Source: Tsukamurella sp. 8F (GTDB lineage: Bacteria; Actinomycetota; Actinomycetes; Mycobacteriales; Mycobacteriaceae). From it: a DNA stretch of 64,000 nucleotides. Both the position numbers and the translations under genes were made by a program. The notes under the pieces are model-generated. The model was not told where the DNA came from, did not search any database, and saw nothing but the letters and a program-made list of their open reading frames with translations. Below, piece by piece: positions 35,169-44,968 of the stretch. The number at the start of each line of letters is the position of its first letter. Position 1 is the stretch's first letter. The stretch lies in assembly GCF_029167375.1 (NCBI RefSeq), contig NZ_JARFTP010000015.1:1-64000 (forward strand), given 5' to 3'.

Positions 35169-36458
35169 GTGACGTCAGTCTCACGCGGTCTCGGCGTGCC
35201 GGATGCGACCGTGCAGCCCGGCGGCCCGGTCCGCGCGCTCCACGAGCGATTCATCGCGGGTGAGATCGACGCGCTCTCACTCCGCGAGAGCGCGCTGCGA
35301 CGCCTTGTGGCGGAGAGCTGGCAGCGCAGCCTCGAGACGGGGGTGGACCCCGACGGCGAGGCGCCCGAGACCGGCAACACCCTCGCGTCGCTGCGCGCCA
35401 CCCATCCCCTCGCGCCCGTGATGCCGACGATCCGGCGGCTGCTGGTCGACGATGCGACGGAATCGTCGGGTGTGATGGTGGCCGTGGGTGCGGTCGACGG
35501 AACCCTGCTGTGGGTCGAGGGCGACCGGGCCGTGCTGCGCCGCGCAGAGGCGATGAACTTCATGCCGGGCACCGTCTGGAGCGAGCGCGCGGCCGGCACC
35601 AACGCGCCGGGCACCGCCCTGACGCTGGACCGCGAGGTGCAGATCCGCGAGTCCGAGCACTTCGCGCGCGCCGCGCATCGCTGGAGCTGCACCGCCGTAC
35701 CGATCCACGACCCCGCCACGCACGCCGCGCTCGGAGTGCTGGACGTCACGGGCGGCGAGGACATCACGACGCCGCAGACGCTCGCGCTGCTGCGCGCGAC
35801 GGCTCTCGCCGTCGAGGGGCAGCTGGCGGTGCTACGCCTGAACTCGGTCACGCCACCCGCCCCCGCGCCGGAGGCGGCATTACGCGTCCTAGGCGCCCGG
35901 CGGCCCGAGTGGTCCGCCCGCGCCGCCGACGGCACCACGCGCACCCTGCCGCTCACCGGGCGGCATGCCGACATCCTGGTCCTGCTTGCGCGCCACCCCG
36001 AGGGGCTGTCGGCCGACCACCTCGCGCTGCTGCTCGACGACGGCGACCTCGACGTCGTGACCGTGCGCGCGGAGATGTCCCGGCTGCGCAAGGCCGTCGG
36101 CGCCGAATTCCTGGGCTCGCGGCCCTACCGACTCTCGAGGCCGGTCGAGATCGACGCCGACGCCGTCGTCGCAGCCGTCCGCGCCGGCGACGGCGCCACC
36201 GCACTCGACCGATACCCCGGGCCGCTGCTCCCGCAGTCGGTCTCCCCCGGCGTCGCCCGACTGCGCACCGAGTTGTCCGAGAGCGTCCGGGCCGCCGTCG
36301 CCGCGACCCGCGACCTCGGCCTCCTGCGCCGCTGGCTCGATCTGCCCGACGGCCGCGACGACCGCGAGGGCTGGCACATCCTGCACCGTCACGGCGGCAC
36401 CGCCGGCCGCGCAGAGGCGGGTGGACACCTCGCCGGATTGGCCCTCGACCTGGGGTGA
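35169..36458 (+). CDS. GAF-domain transcriptional regulator of aldehyde dehydrogenase
   Basis: This 429-residue protein is an actinobacterial GAF-domain regulator. An N-terminal helix (LRESALRRLVAESWQRSLETGVDPDG) is followed by a GAF domain (residues 75-245; LWVEGDRAVLRRAEAMNFMPGTVWSERAAGTNAPGTAL, then WSCTAVPIHDPATHAALGVLDVTGG). The C-terminal region (LTGRHADILVLLARHPEGLSADHLALLLDDGDLDVVTVRAEMSRLRKAVG) looks like a winged helix. The usual genomic partner of this family is an exaC-type aldehyde dehydrogenase, found here 96 bases downstream on the same strand, so it most likely senses aldehyde or alcohol metabolites (inference). Start is GTG at 35169. Confidence 0.83.
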   Translation: MTSVSRGLGVPDATVQPGGPVRALHERFIAGEIDALSLRESALRRLVAESWQRSLETGVDPDGEAPETGNTLASLRATHPLAPVMPTIRRLLVDDATESSGVMVAVGAVDGTLLWVEGDRAVLRRAEAMNFMPGTVWSERAAGTNAPGTALTLDREVQIRESEHFARAAHRWSCTAVPIHDPATHAALGVLDVTGGEDITTPQTLALLRATALAVEGQLAVLRLNSVTPPAPAPEAALRVLGARRPEWSARAADGTTRTLPLTGRHADILVLLARHPEGLSADHLALLLDDGDLDVVTVRAEMSRLRKAVGAEFLGSRPYRLSRPVEIDADAVVAAVRAGDGATALDRYPGPLLPQSVSPGVARLRTELSESVRAAVAATRDLGLLRRWLDLPDGRDDREGWHILHRHGGTAGRAEAGGHLAGLALDLG

Positions 36459-36553
36459 CACCCTCCCGCATCCGTGCAACTGTGATGCAACTCTCACCGG
36501 CATAGCGTTGGAGGCGCATTCACTGCAGTCGGCCACCGATGGAGGAGAGCCAC

Positions 36554-38077
<1,524 letters not shown>

Positions 38078-38117
38078 TCCCTTGGCGCCTCCGGCCTCGG
38101 CTGGCAGGATCGCGGCC

Positions 38118-38435
38118 ATGGAGTGGCCCGATACCGCTGAGGCTCTGATGCGCTCCCGCTTCGCCGCTTTCCGGGACGCCGACGCCGATTGGCTGTCGGC
38201 GTCCTGGCATGTCTCGACACGGCCCGCCGCCGTGGACCTGTCGGGGAACCCGACGTGGCGGGGTCTTCAGATCGTCGACACCGTGGCGGGCGGGCCCGAC
38301 GACATCGACGGCATCGTCGAGTTCCGCGCAACGTACCTCTCGGGCGGGCAACACGGCGTGCTCCATGAGCGCTCCCGCTTCGTCCGCGAGGGCCGGCGCT
38401 GGTACTACGTCGATGGGGATCAGCTCGAACCCTGA
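38118..38435 (+). CDS. YchJ-like (UPF0225, NTF2-fold) protein
   Basis: This 105-residue protein matches the YchJ middle domain family: ALMRSRFAAFRDADADWLSASWHVSTRPAAVDL, WRGLQIVDTVAGGPDDIDGIVEFRATYLSGGQHGVLHERSRFVREGRRWYYVDG. The flanking SEC-C zinc motifs of full-length YchJ are absent, as in the short actinobacterial members. NTF2-like folds bind small molecules, but no function is proven here. Its ATG lies 41 bases after the aldehyde dehydrogenase, so they may be in one operon. Confidence 0.85.
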   Translation: MEWPDTAEALMRSRFAAFRDADADWLSASWHVSTRPAAVDLSGNPTWRGLQIVDTVAGGPDDIDGIVEFRATYLSGGQHGVLHERSRFVREGRRWYYVDGDQLEP

Positions 38436-38603
38436 GTCACTCGCTGGCGGCAGCTGCCCAGGCCGTCGGACCGTCTCATGCCCACTCTGGACCGCATCAC
38501 GTCTACCAGCTGTTTTGCATATCATCATCCGCGTTGTGTAGTGTTTCGATCCGGCGGTTGGCGACGTGCCCCGGGTTCGGAGCGCTCGCGGATCGCGCCT
38601 TGA

Positions 38604-38695
38604 GGAGGCGTGCCAGAGCGGCCGAATGGGACTCACTGCTAATGAGTTGTCCGGCTACAACCGGACCGGAGGTTCAAATCCTCTCGCCTCCGCCA
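38604..38695 (+). tRNA. tRNA-Ser(GCT)
   Basis: A class II tRNA. Acceptor GGAGGCG pairs with CGCCTCC (38685-38691), discriminator G, and CCA is encoded (38693-38695). The anticodon loop CTGCTAA gives GCT, reading AGC/AGU serine codons. A long variable arm and T loop TTCAAAT are present. Confidence 0.95.
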
Positions 38696-38726
38696 CGTCG
38701 ACCTCCGTCGGCACAACTGAATACAA

Positions 38727-38799
38727 GCGCCCGTAGCTCAGTGGATAGAGCATCTGACTACGGATCAGAAGGTCAGGGGTTCGAATCCCTTCGGGCGCA
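38727..38799 (+). tRNA. tRNA-Arg(ACG)
   Basis: A 73-nt tRNA. Acceptor GCGCCCG pairs with CGGGCGC (38792-38798), discriminator A, no encoded CCA. The anticodon loop CTACGGA gives ACG, whose A34 is the target of TadA (gene at 26554). It follows tRNA-Ser(GCT) by 31 bases. Confidence 0.96.
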
Positions 38800-38812
38800 C
38801 AATCACACCAGG

Positions 38813-38850
38813 TCAGGGCCGGTTTCCATCCCAGGGAACGGGCCCTGATT
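38813..38850 (+). terminator. Hairpin terminator after tRNA-Arg
   Basis: TCAGGGCC (38813-38820) pairs with GGCCCTGA (38841-38848) with further pairing toward the loop (CGGTTTCC/GGGAACGG), followed by TTTG. It ends the tRNA-Ser/tRNA-Arg transcript. Confidence 0.75.
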
Positions 38851-38964
38851 TGATTCGCCCACCGTTTACCCACCGTTCTTCGCGCGGCATTTCGGTTGTC
38901 GGCCAACGGCGGCGCTCGATCAGTGCGCCTCCATGAGAAGCCGACCAACCTTCACGCATAGCGC

Positions 38965-38970
38965 TAGGTT
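38965..38970 (+). promoter_or_regulatory. Possible -10 box of a leaderless TerD-nuclease transcript
   Basis: TAGGTT lies only 6 bases before the ATG at 38977 and no Shine-Dalgarno-like sequence precedes that ATG. This geometry fits a leaderless mRNA, common in actinobacteria. A matching -35 box is not clear. Confidence 0.35.
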
Positions 38971-38976
38971 TGGTCG

Positions 38977-40986
38977 ATGTCATCATCGCCGCGCGCTCTC
39001 AGCAAGGGTGCCAATCTCACCGTCGAGGATGCATTCGGTGATCCAGCCGCACACATTGCGATCAGCATCGAGACAGTCTTCCAGGACGGTCATCCTCGAG
39101 TGCCCACGGATGTCAGTGCCGTGGTCGTCGGCCAGGACGGCAGAGTCCGCTCGAATAAGGACCTGGTGTTCTACAACCAGCCCACCGGAGCCAACGGAGC
39201 CGTGCGGTTACTTCCGGCCGCCGAGGTCGGCACCGACGGCGACAGGGCGGCGACTGTCACAGTCGACCTCAGCGAGCTCCCTGATTCGGTAGAACTCGTC
39301 GTCGTTGCAGCGAGCATCGACCCGGACGTACCCGAGCAGATCACATTCGGCAGCGTCGATGCCGTACACATGTCGGCATCTACAGTCGGCGGTCCACCCG
39401 CCCTCGTCAGCTCCCTGGTAGGGCTCACGGACGAGCGGGCACTGATCTTCGGCGAAATATACCGGCGCGACACCCAATGGAAGATCCGCGCCGTCGGACA
39501 GGGATACCGCGACGGCCTGTCGGCCCTCGTCACCGATTACGGCATCGAGGTCGATCACACACAGGAGGTAGAGCCTCCAGATACCCGATCCCCGGACGCC
39601 GCCGCGCCGGACCTGGCAGACGCTGCGACATCGACGTCGTCGGGCGAGGCTGAGCAGCTCCCCGAACCGAAAGTCGCGCTCGGACGAAGGCGTCGGACGG
39701 TGGCAAAGCTCCCGCAGGACTGGAGGGAGCGAATCTCGCCCGGGCTCGCCTTCGTGCGCTCCCCAGACACATGGCGATCGGCCCGTCTGTTCCCGACGGT
39801 CGGGATGAAATCGAGCGCAGAACAGGAGGGACGTACCACGTCGACCTTCTTGGCGATGATGGAGATCGTCCCCGACCTCGGTAAGCGGATCGTCACACTG
39901 ATGGGCGGTCCCCGCGGAAGAGTTGAGACCTTCACCGAGGTTCGGTTCTCGCACGCGGGCCAGGATCTTCGTCCCGACGGACTTGTTCGTGTCACTCGAG
40001 GCGCGACGAGTTGGACAGCACTCGTCGAAGTGAAGACGGGCAAGGGAACACTCACCTTCGATCAGGTCGATTCCTACATCAAGCTGGCCCGTGTGAAGAA
40101 CTTCGATGCGGTGATTACCATCAGCTGCGATCTCATGCCGTGTGCGGCAGACCTCCCGTTCGTTGTTGCCGCTCGACCTCCGAAATCGGTCACGGTGCAG
40201 CACATCTCATGGGAGGAGATCGTTACCGAAGCCGCGCTCGCACGTGCGGGCGAGACACCGAATCGAACGCACGATCGGCTTCTGGAGGAATTCATTCGCT
40301 ACGGTGCCGATCCTCACTCCGGGATGTGGTCGTTCTCGGATATGGGTCGCCATTGGGTCAAGGTTCGCAGCGAGGTCAGCGACGGCACACTGGCACCGGG
40401 CGACCAAGCGACCGCCGCGATCTGTACTCGGTTCGATCAACTCACGCGACATGTGGCCCTCCAGTTGACCGCACTCACCGGTCAAACGGTCACCTCGCAG
40501 ATCCCGGGTAGCCCCGCCGACGCGGTGAGCCGCGCGAAGCAGCTGGCAGACTCAGGCGAGTTGTTCGGATCACTCCGCGTGGCCGGCGCCACCTCGCCGA
40601 TCGTCGTCAACGCCAATCTTGCGCGACAACGGATCAGTTGCGCCCAACAGGTCGCCGCTCCACGTACGGGGCGGACGAGCACAAAAGTCAACTGGTTGCT
40701 GCGTCAGCTCACAGACGCACCTCCACGGTTGCGGATCACCGCCCACCACCTAGGCAGCCGGAGCGACGTCACCTCAGCACTGCTAGAGACGGCACGTGCC
40801 GATCCCAGCACACTGCTCCCGCCGAACGATAAGGACATCCGAGAATTCACCGTGACCGCGGAAGCGTCCATGGGGACGAAGCGCGCCGCCACCGACAACG
40901 GTTTCGTAACCACGATGGTCGAGCTCGTCGACTCGTTCTACGCCGAGATCACCCAGGTGCTGCGACCACCTCGCCCAGATCGATAG
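38977..40986 (+). CDS. TerD domain fused to a PD-(D/E)XK nuclease domain
   Basis: This 669-residue protein has an N-terminal TerD stress domain (residues 1-190; LVFYNQPTGANGAV, ERALIFGEIYRRDTQWKIRAVGQGYRDGLSALVTDYGIEV) that lacks the calcium-binding GDN-TG-G-GDDE motif. After a 50-residue acidic linker comes a region with a nuclease signature: Glu321 (TEVRF), Asp334 (RPDGLVRV), Glu351-Val-Lys353 (LVEVKTGKG) and a QxxxY motif at 363-367 (QVDSY), as in RecB/Cas4-like enzymes. Residues 430-669 are a third, unrecognised domain. The gene directly follows tRNA-Arg, has a lower GC content than its neighbours, and has no obvious operon partner. It could be a DNA-processing or anti-phage effector (inference). 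Confidence 0.8.
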   Translation: MSSSPRALSKGANLTVEDAFGDPAAHIAISIETVFQDGHPRVPTDVSAVVVGQDGRVRSNKDLVFYNQPTGANGAVRLLPAAEVGTDGDRAATVTVDLSELPDSVELVVVAASIDPDVPEQITFGSVDAVHMSASTVGGPPALVSSLVGLTDERALIFGEIYRRDTQWKIRAVGQGYRDGLSALVTDYGIEVDHTQEVEPPDTRSPDAAAPDLADAATSTSSGEAEQLPEPKVALGRRRRTVAKLPQDWRERISPGLAFVRSPDTWRSARLFPTVGMKSSAEQEGRTTSTFLAMMEIVPDLGKRIVTLMGGPRGRVETFTEVRFSHAGQDLRPDGLVRVTRGATSWTALVEVKTGKGTLTFDQVDSYIKLARVKNFDAVITISCDLMPCAADLPFVVAARPPKSVTVQHISWEEIVTEAALARAGETPNRTHDRLLEEFIRYGADPHSGMWSFSDMGRHWVKVRSEVSDGTLAPGDQATAAICTRFDQLTRHVALQLTALTGQTVTSQIPGSPADAVSRAKQLADSGELFGSLRVAGATSPIVVNANLARQRISCAQQVAAPRTGRTSTKVNWLLRQLTDAPPRLRITAHHLGSRSDVTSALLETARADPSTLLPPNDKDIREFTVTAEASMGTKRAATDNGFVTTMVELVDSFYAEITQVLRPPRPDR

Positions 40987-41105
40987 TGATGGTGCGCCTG
41001 CCAGGCGGTCTCGTCCCGGCGGCGAGCGGGAAAGGCCGCGCGGACAGCGAAGGGATCGACACCGTCGGCGCCGAGAAGGCCGCGCCCGGCGGATACTCTG
41101 GCGAG

Positions 41106-42170
41106 GTGGCGCCTTACATCCGACCCGACCTCGAGCACGTCCCCGCGTATGTCCCCGGAAAGACCGTCCCGGGTGCGATCAAGCTCGCCTCCAATGAGAT
41201 CGCACAGGGCCCGCTGCCCGGCGTCCTCGAGAGCGCCGCGGCGGCGGCGGCCGGCGCGAACCGGTACCCGGACAACGGCGCCGTCGAACTCCGGGACGAG
41301 CTCGCGAAGCTCACCGGCGTCACGCCGGAGAACATCCAGGTCGGCTGCGGATCATCGTCGTTGTGCCTCGGCCTCGCGCAGATCACGTGCGAACCGGGCG
41401 ACGAGGTCCTCATGCCGTGGCGCTCCTTCGAGTCGTATCCGATCGTGGCGCAGGTCGTCGGCGCTATGCCCGTGCAGGTGCCGCTCACGGCCGACCATCG
41501 CCATGACCTGGACGCGATGCTCGCCGCGATCACCGACCGCACGCGCCTGATCTTCGTCTGCAATCCCAACAACCCGACGGGCACGACGATCTCGCGTGAC
41601 GACCTCAGGGCGTTCCTGCAGCGGGTGCCCCCGCACATCGTGGTCGGCCTGGACGAGGCGTACTTCGAATACCACCGCACGAACAAGGCTACGGGCGACC
41701 GGGTCGACGGCGTCGAGATCACCCGAGAGTTTCCCAATGTCATTGCGCTGCGGACCTTCTCGAAAGCCTATGGGCTGGCGGGGCTACGCGTGGGCTACGC
41801 GATCGGCGACCCCGCGATCATCACGGCTCTCTCCAAGGTGCACATCCCGTTCAGCGTGAACTCGGTCGCGCAGGCCGCCGCCATCGCGTCGCTGGATGCC
41901 GGCGACGAGTTGCTGGCGCGCACGGAGACCGTCGTCGCCGAGCGCAGCCGCGTCCGCGAGGCACTGCTCGCGGCCGGCTACGACGTGCCGCCGTCGCAGT
42001 CGAACTTCGTGTGGCTCGCCCTAGGGGACGACGCCGCGCCGTTCGCCGCCGATGCGGCCGCTGCGGGGCTCATCGTCCGGGCGTTCGCCGGCGACGGCGT
42101 GCGGGTCACCGTCACCGACCGCGCGGAGGACGACGCGTTCCTCGACTTCGCGACGAAGTGGCGCCGATGA
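41106..42170 (+). CDS. pat: Histidinol-phosphate/aromatic aminotransferase (Pat/HisC2)
   Basis: This 354-residue fold-type I aminotransferase matches the phenylalanine/aromatic aminotransferase Pat of M. tuberculosis (Rv3772). Motifs: IKLASNEIAQGPLPGVL near the N terminus, NRYPDNGAVELRDELAKLTGV, the PLP site GCGSSSLCLGLAQI, FVCNPNNPTGT, DEAYFEYHR, and the Schiff-base Lys in ALRTFSKAYGLAGLRVGY at about residue 219. GTG at 41106 (VAPYIRPDLEHVPAYVPGK) is the natural start; in-frame upstream codons are unlike the family. The stop overlaps the thioesterase ATG (ATGA), so both are in one operon. Confidence 0.92.
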   Translation: MAPYIRPDLEHVPAYVPGKTVPGAIKLASNEIAQGPLPGVLESAAAAAAGANRYPDNGAVELRDELAKLTGVTPENIQVGCGSSSLCLGLAQITCEPGDEVLMPWRSFESYPIVAQVVGAMPVQVPLTADHRHDLDAMLAAITDRTRLIFVCNPNNPTGTTISRDDLRAFLQRVPPHIVVGLDEAYFEYHRTNKATGDRVDGVEITREFPNVIALRTFSKAYGLAGLRVGYAIGDPAIITALSKVHIPFSVNSVAQAAAIASLDAGDELLARTETVVAERSRVREALLAAGYDVPPSQSNFVWLALGDDAAPFAADAAAAGLIVRAFAGDGVRVTVTDRAEDDAFLDFATKWRR

Positions 42171-42601
42171 GTCTGGGGAAGAGCGGCTTCGCATTCGAGG
42201 CACGGGTCCCGGTCCGCTGGTCGGACATGGACGCGCTGGGACACGTCAATCACGCGCGGATGGTGACCCTGCTCGAGGAGGCGCGCATCGCGTGGCTGCT
42301 GTCGGCGGGCGAGGAGTACGCGCCGCTGATCAAGAGCGCTTTCATCGCGGACGTGGCGATCAAGTACAAAGGCCAACTGCGACACGAGGATTCGCCGGTG
42401 CGGGTCGGCATGTACATCGCCGGTAACCGCACGGTGGACTTCACCATCGGCTACGAGGTGCGGGGCGCGGAGGCCGCCCCCGACTCGCGCCCCGCGGTCA
42501 TCGCCACCACGCAGATGGCTGTCGTCGACGTCGAGAAGCGCACCCTGCGGCGCCTCACCGATACCGAGAAGGGCTACCTGACGGCCTGGTCCAGGGGCTG
42601 A
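42167..42601 (+). CDS. 4HBT-family acyl-CoA thioesterase
   Basis: This 144-residue hot-dog thioesterase has the typical core VRWSDMDALGHVNHARMVTLLEEARIAWL at residues 16-44, where the Asp in SDMD and the following His-Asn lie at the active site, and a beta strand VRVGMYIAGNRTVDFTIGYEV. It probably hydrolyses an acyl-CoA; substrate unknown. It overlaps pat by 4 bases and its last 28 bases overlap the convergent unknown gene at 42574. Confidence 0.9.
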   Translation: MSLGKSGFAFEARVPVRWSDMDALGHVNHARMVTLLEEARIAWLLSAGEEYAPLIKSAFIADVAIKYKGQLRHEDSPVRVGMYIAGNRTVDFTIGYEVRGAEAAPDSRPAVIATTQMAVVDVEKRTLRRLTDTEKGYLTAWSRG

Positions 42602-43815
42602 GGCCCGTCACCGTCGTCCTCCGGGTCCGAGCCTGCAGGCAGCGCTTGCGCCGACCTGCCGGGGAGCCGTGCGACGACCCGTTGTTCCAGCTGCGCGGCG
42701 ACGCGCCGCGCACCCGCGATGGACAGCTCACGCTCCCCCGACCTGCGGACGAGCTCGTCGATCTGCTCATCGACCGAAGCGGCGACCTCCGACCGCGATC
42801 GCTTGTCCGCACCGATGCGCTTGTCCTCCGCGTCGACCAGGTCGCCGACCGCAGACAGGGCGACAACGCGGTCGACCAGCTCGTTCCACACGCGGTCCAG
42901 CTCGCCGCTGCGAGCGCCGTCTGCAAGACCGGGGGCGCCGCGCAGGTTTCCCCAAACGTCTCCGAGGGCGGTGGCGTCGGCCGATATCTGGACCAGATCG
43001 GTCGCGAGGTCCAGCTGTAGAAGCTGCTCGTCGAGCTCGCCGGAGTGCGCAGAACGCGAGTCCACGACCCTGTCGTAGACGGCGCCCGCGACGTAGAGAA
43101 GCACCTCGTACCGGTCGTCGAACACCGACGACTCCGTGTCCGGCGGACGGTGCCCCTCGACCCAATCGGCGATGGCGTCGGGCGCGTGCAGCGTCGCGAG
43201 CCGGACGACCGGTGCCGCAGCCCGAACGAACCGTCGCGCGGCGAGCGCCGCGGACCCCGGCACGATCGGCGCGGGCGTGCGGCAGAGAGCGTCGAACAGT
43301 AGGTCCCGCTCGTCGAGGTCCAAGTGCACTGCGTCCCGGCGCGCTCTGCGCACGGCGCGCACACCGGCCCCGAAGCTGCGGCGGTTCACGGTGAAGCCGT
43401 GCCGGTACGAGCCGAGCTTGCGCCGAGCCTCGGCGGCACGCAGGGACTCAGCGGCGTCGATCGCTCCGGCCAGGGGCGCCAATGGCTCCCTGCGGCGCTC
43501 GGACGACGCGCGCTCGGCGGTCCGCGTCAGGCGTCGGAGACGTGCGTAGCCGCCCAGGTCCGGGAAGGTCGCGTCGCTCTCGAAGCGCCGCAGCACCACC
43601 TCGCGGGTCTGCTGGGGGAGGCGTCCCGCCGCGATGAGCAGCGCGGCACCGTCGGACAGGTCCGGGCGGAATCCCGGCACGGCGCGCGCCTCACACCATC
43701 GGCGCACCGGTGCGTCGATGTGCGCTGGACCCGACGGATCCACCGCGGCTCCCGGCCCGGCCGATTCCGCTGCGTCCACGCGCGGCTGATCTGCCGCGTC
43801 CACCGGTTCCGCCAT
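42574..43815 (-). CDS. Conserved protein of unknown function
   Basis: This 413-residue, strongly charged, Ala/Arg-rich protein has no signal peptide or membrane segment. Mostly helical by composition, with long Arg/Glu heptad-like runs (TREVVLRRFESDATFPDLGGYARLRRLTRTAERASSERRRE; RRARRDAVHLDLDERDLLFDALC; SVDEQIDELVRRSGERELSIAGARRVAAQLEQRV). No known motif is visible to me. I chose MAEPVDAADQ at 43815; an in-frame start at 43857 would extend it further into the acyltransferase gene. Its N-terminal coding region overlaps the 3' end of the upstream acyltransferase by about 125 bases, unusual on one strand. Coding is supported by length and GC skew, not homology. Confidence 0.55.
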   Translation of the reverse strand: MAEPVDAADQPRVDAAESAGPGAAVDPSGPAHIDAPVRRWCEARAVPGFRPDLSDGAALLIAAGRLPQQTREVVLRRFESDATFPDLGGYARLRRLTRTAERASSERRREPLAPLAGAIDAAESLRAAEARRKLGSYRHGFTVNRRSFGAGVRAVRRARRDAVHLDLDERDLLFDALCRTPAPIVPGSAALAARRFVRAAAPVVRLATLHAPDAIADWVEGHRPPDTESSVFDDRYEVLLYVAGAVYDRVVDSRSAHSGELDEQLLQLDLATDLVQISADATALGDVWGNLRGAPGLADGARSGELDRVWNELVDRVVALSAVGDLVDAEDKRIGADKRSRSEVAASVDEQIDELVRRSGERELSIAGARRVAAQLEQRVVARLPGRSAQALPAGSDPEDDGDGPQPLDQAVR

Positions 43816-44938
43816 GGTTCGCCTCCTTCCGTCGCGGGGTGCGGCCCCCATTGTCACCGAACCGGGTCACGAACCGCAGCAGCCAGGCCAGGGGGATCGA
43901 TACGACCGCCGTACCGAGGAACGCGATCACGAAGTGTCCGGTGAACACGCGCCAGCCGAACACGTCCGCCAGGAGGATGTCCAACACGATCAGGTGGACC
44001 AGGAAGAACTCGTAGGAGATGTCACCCAGCCACACCACCGGGCGGGTTCCCAAGGCCCGCGTGAACCAACCGGAGGAGCCGAATGCGAGGGGCGCTATAA
44101 CCGTGACGGAGAACACCAGGTAGAGCATCGATTTGGTGATCGCCTGGCCGGTGTCGTTCGGGACGATCGTCGGCGGCCCGGCAAGCGGCAGACACGCGAC
44201 CGCGAACGCCGCGGCCGCAACCGCGAGACACGCCGGAGTAGCCCACGCGGGCCACCGCCGGATCCGGGGCGCGACCGCGGCCAGCGCCATCCCCGCCACG
44301 AACCACCACCCGAATTCGGGCGGCCACAGCCGGGCGGTGAAGTCGAGGAAGGCTGGGTCCGGCGTCAGGACTATCCACACCGGCGTGACCGCGGCGAGCA
44401 CCGCGAGCGCCGTGAGAAGTCGCCCGAGGCGGTATCGATATCGGCAGACGACGGCGGTCAGCACCCACGCTGTCACGGGTAGGACCAGGTAGAACGCCAC
44501 CTCGACGCACATGCTCCACGTCTGTGTGAGGCCATTGCGCAGGTGGCCGAGGCCGTAGATCTGAGTGAGCGTCAGATTCCGGACAAGCCCACCAATGCCG
44601 TGCCCGGATGGGTTCGGATCGTCCCGCACCAGGTACACGAGGTACACCGCGATGACGACGATCCAATACGCCGGCAGCACCCTGCGGAATCGGTGCCAGG
44701 CGTAATGCCGCAGCGACGGCTGGCGCCCCGCCCCGTCGGTCAGCACGCGCACCCATGGCCGGAACAGCAGGAAACCCGACAGAGCAAAGAACACCGGGAC
44801 CCCGACCTCGAGGCGCGCAAAGGCGTTTCCCGCGGTATCCGGTGTGTAGTTGCCGGTCCAGAACGCGGCATGCGTAGCGCACACCGCGGCCGCGGCTAGC
44901 GCTCGCAAGCCGGTCAGAGAGGCGACGCGCTGCTGCAT
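43691..44938 (-). CDS. Membrane acyltransferase, type 3 family
   Basis: This 415-residue protein is an acyltransferase-3 (OafA-like) with about ten transmembrane segments that O-acylates carbohydrates or lipids of the cell surface. The family landmarks are the N-terminal LTGLRALAAAAVCATHAAF with the conserved Arg and His, GVPVFFALSGFLLFRPW, HRFRRVLPAYW, QTWSMCVEVAFYLVLPV (active-site Glu region) and ISYEFFLVHLIVLD at the C terminus. The last ~45 residues are hydrophilic, Arg/Gly-rich and overlap the start of the unknown gene downstream, so the real end may be shorter than the stop at 43691 implies or the tail is unstructured. Confidence 0.88.
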   Translation of the reverse strand: MQQRVASLTGLRALAAAAVCATHAAFWTGNYTPDTAGNAFARLEVGVPVFFALSGFLLFRPWVRVLTDGAGRQPSLRHYAWHRFRRVLPAYWIVVIAVYLVYLVRDDPNPSGHGIGGLVRNLTLTQIYGLGHLRNGLTQTWSMCVEVAFYLVLPVTAWVLTAVVCRYRYRLGRLLTALAVLAAVTPVWIVLTPDPAFLDFTARLWPPEFGWWFVAGMALAAVAPRIRRWPAWATPACLAVAAAAFAVACLPLAGPPTIVPNDTGQAITKSMLYLVFSVTVIAPLAFGSSGWFTRALGTRPVVWLGDISYEFFLVHLIVLDILLADVFGWRVFTGHFVIAFLGTAVVSIPLAWLLRFVTRFGDNGGRTPRRKEANHGGTGGRGRSAARGRSGIGRAGSRGGSVGSSAHRRTGAPMV

Positions 44939-44968
44939 CCCGCCATTCTGCCTGCGCCGGGCGACCCT

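Noticed and set aside
38727-41105. A tRNA-Arg integration island ending after the TerD-nuclease gene
   Set aside because: I looked for a copy of the tRNA-Arg 3' end downstream, near 40986-41105, and found none, so the acquisition idea rests only on GC and position.
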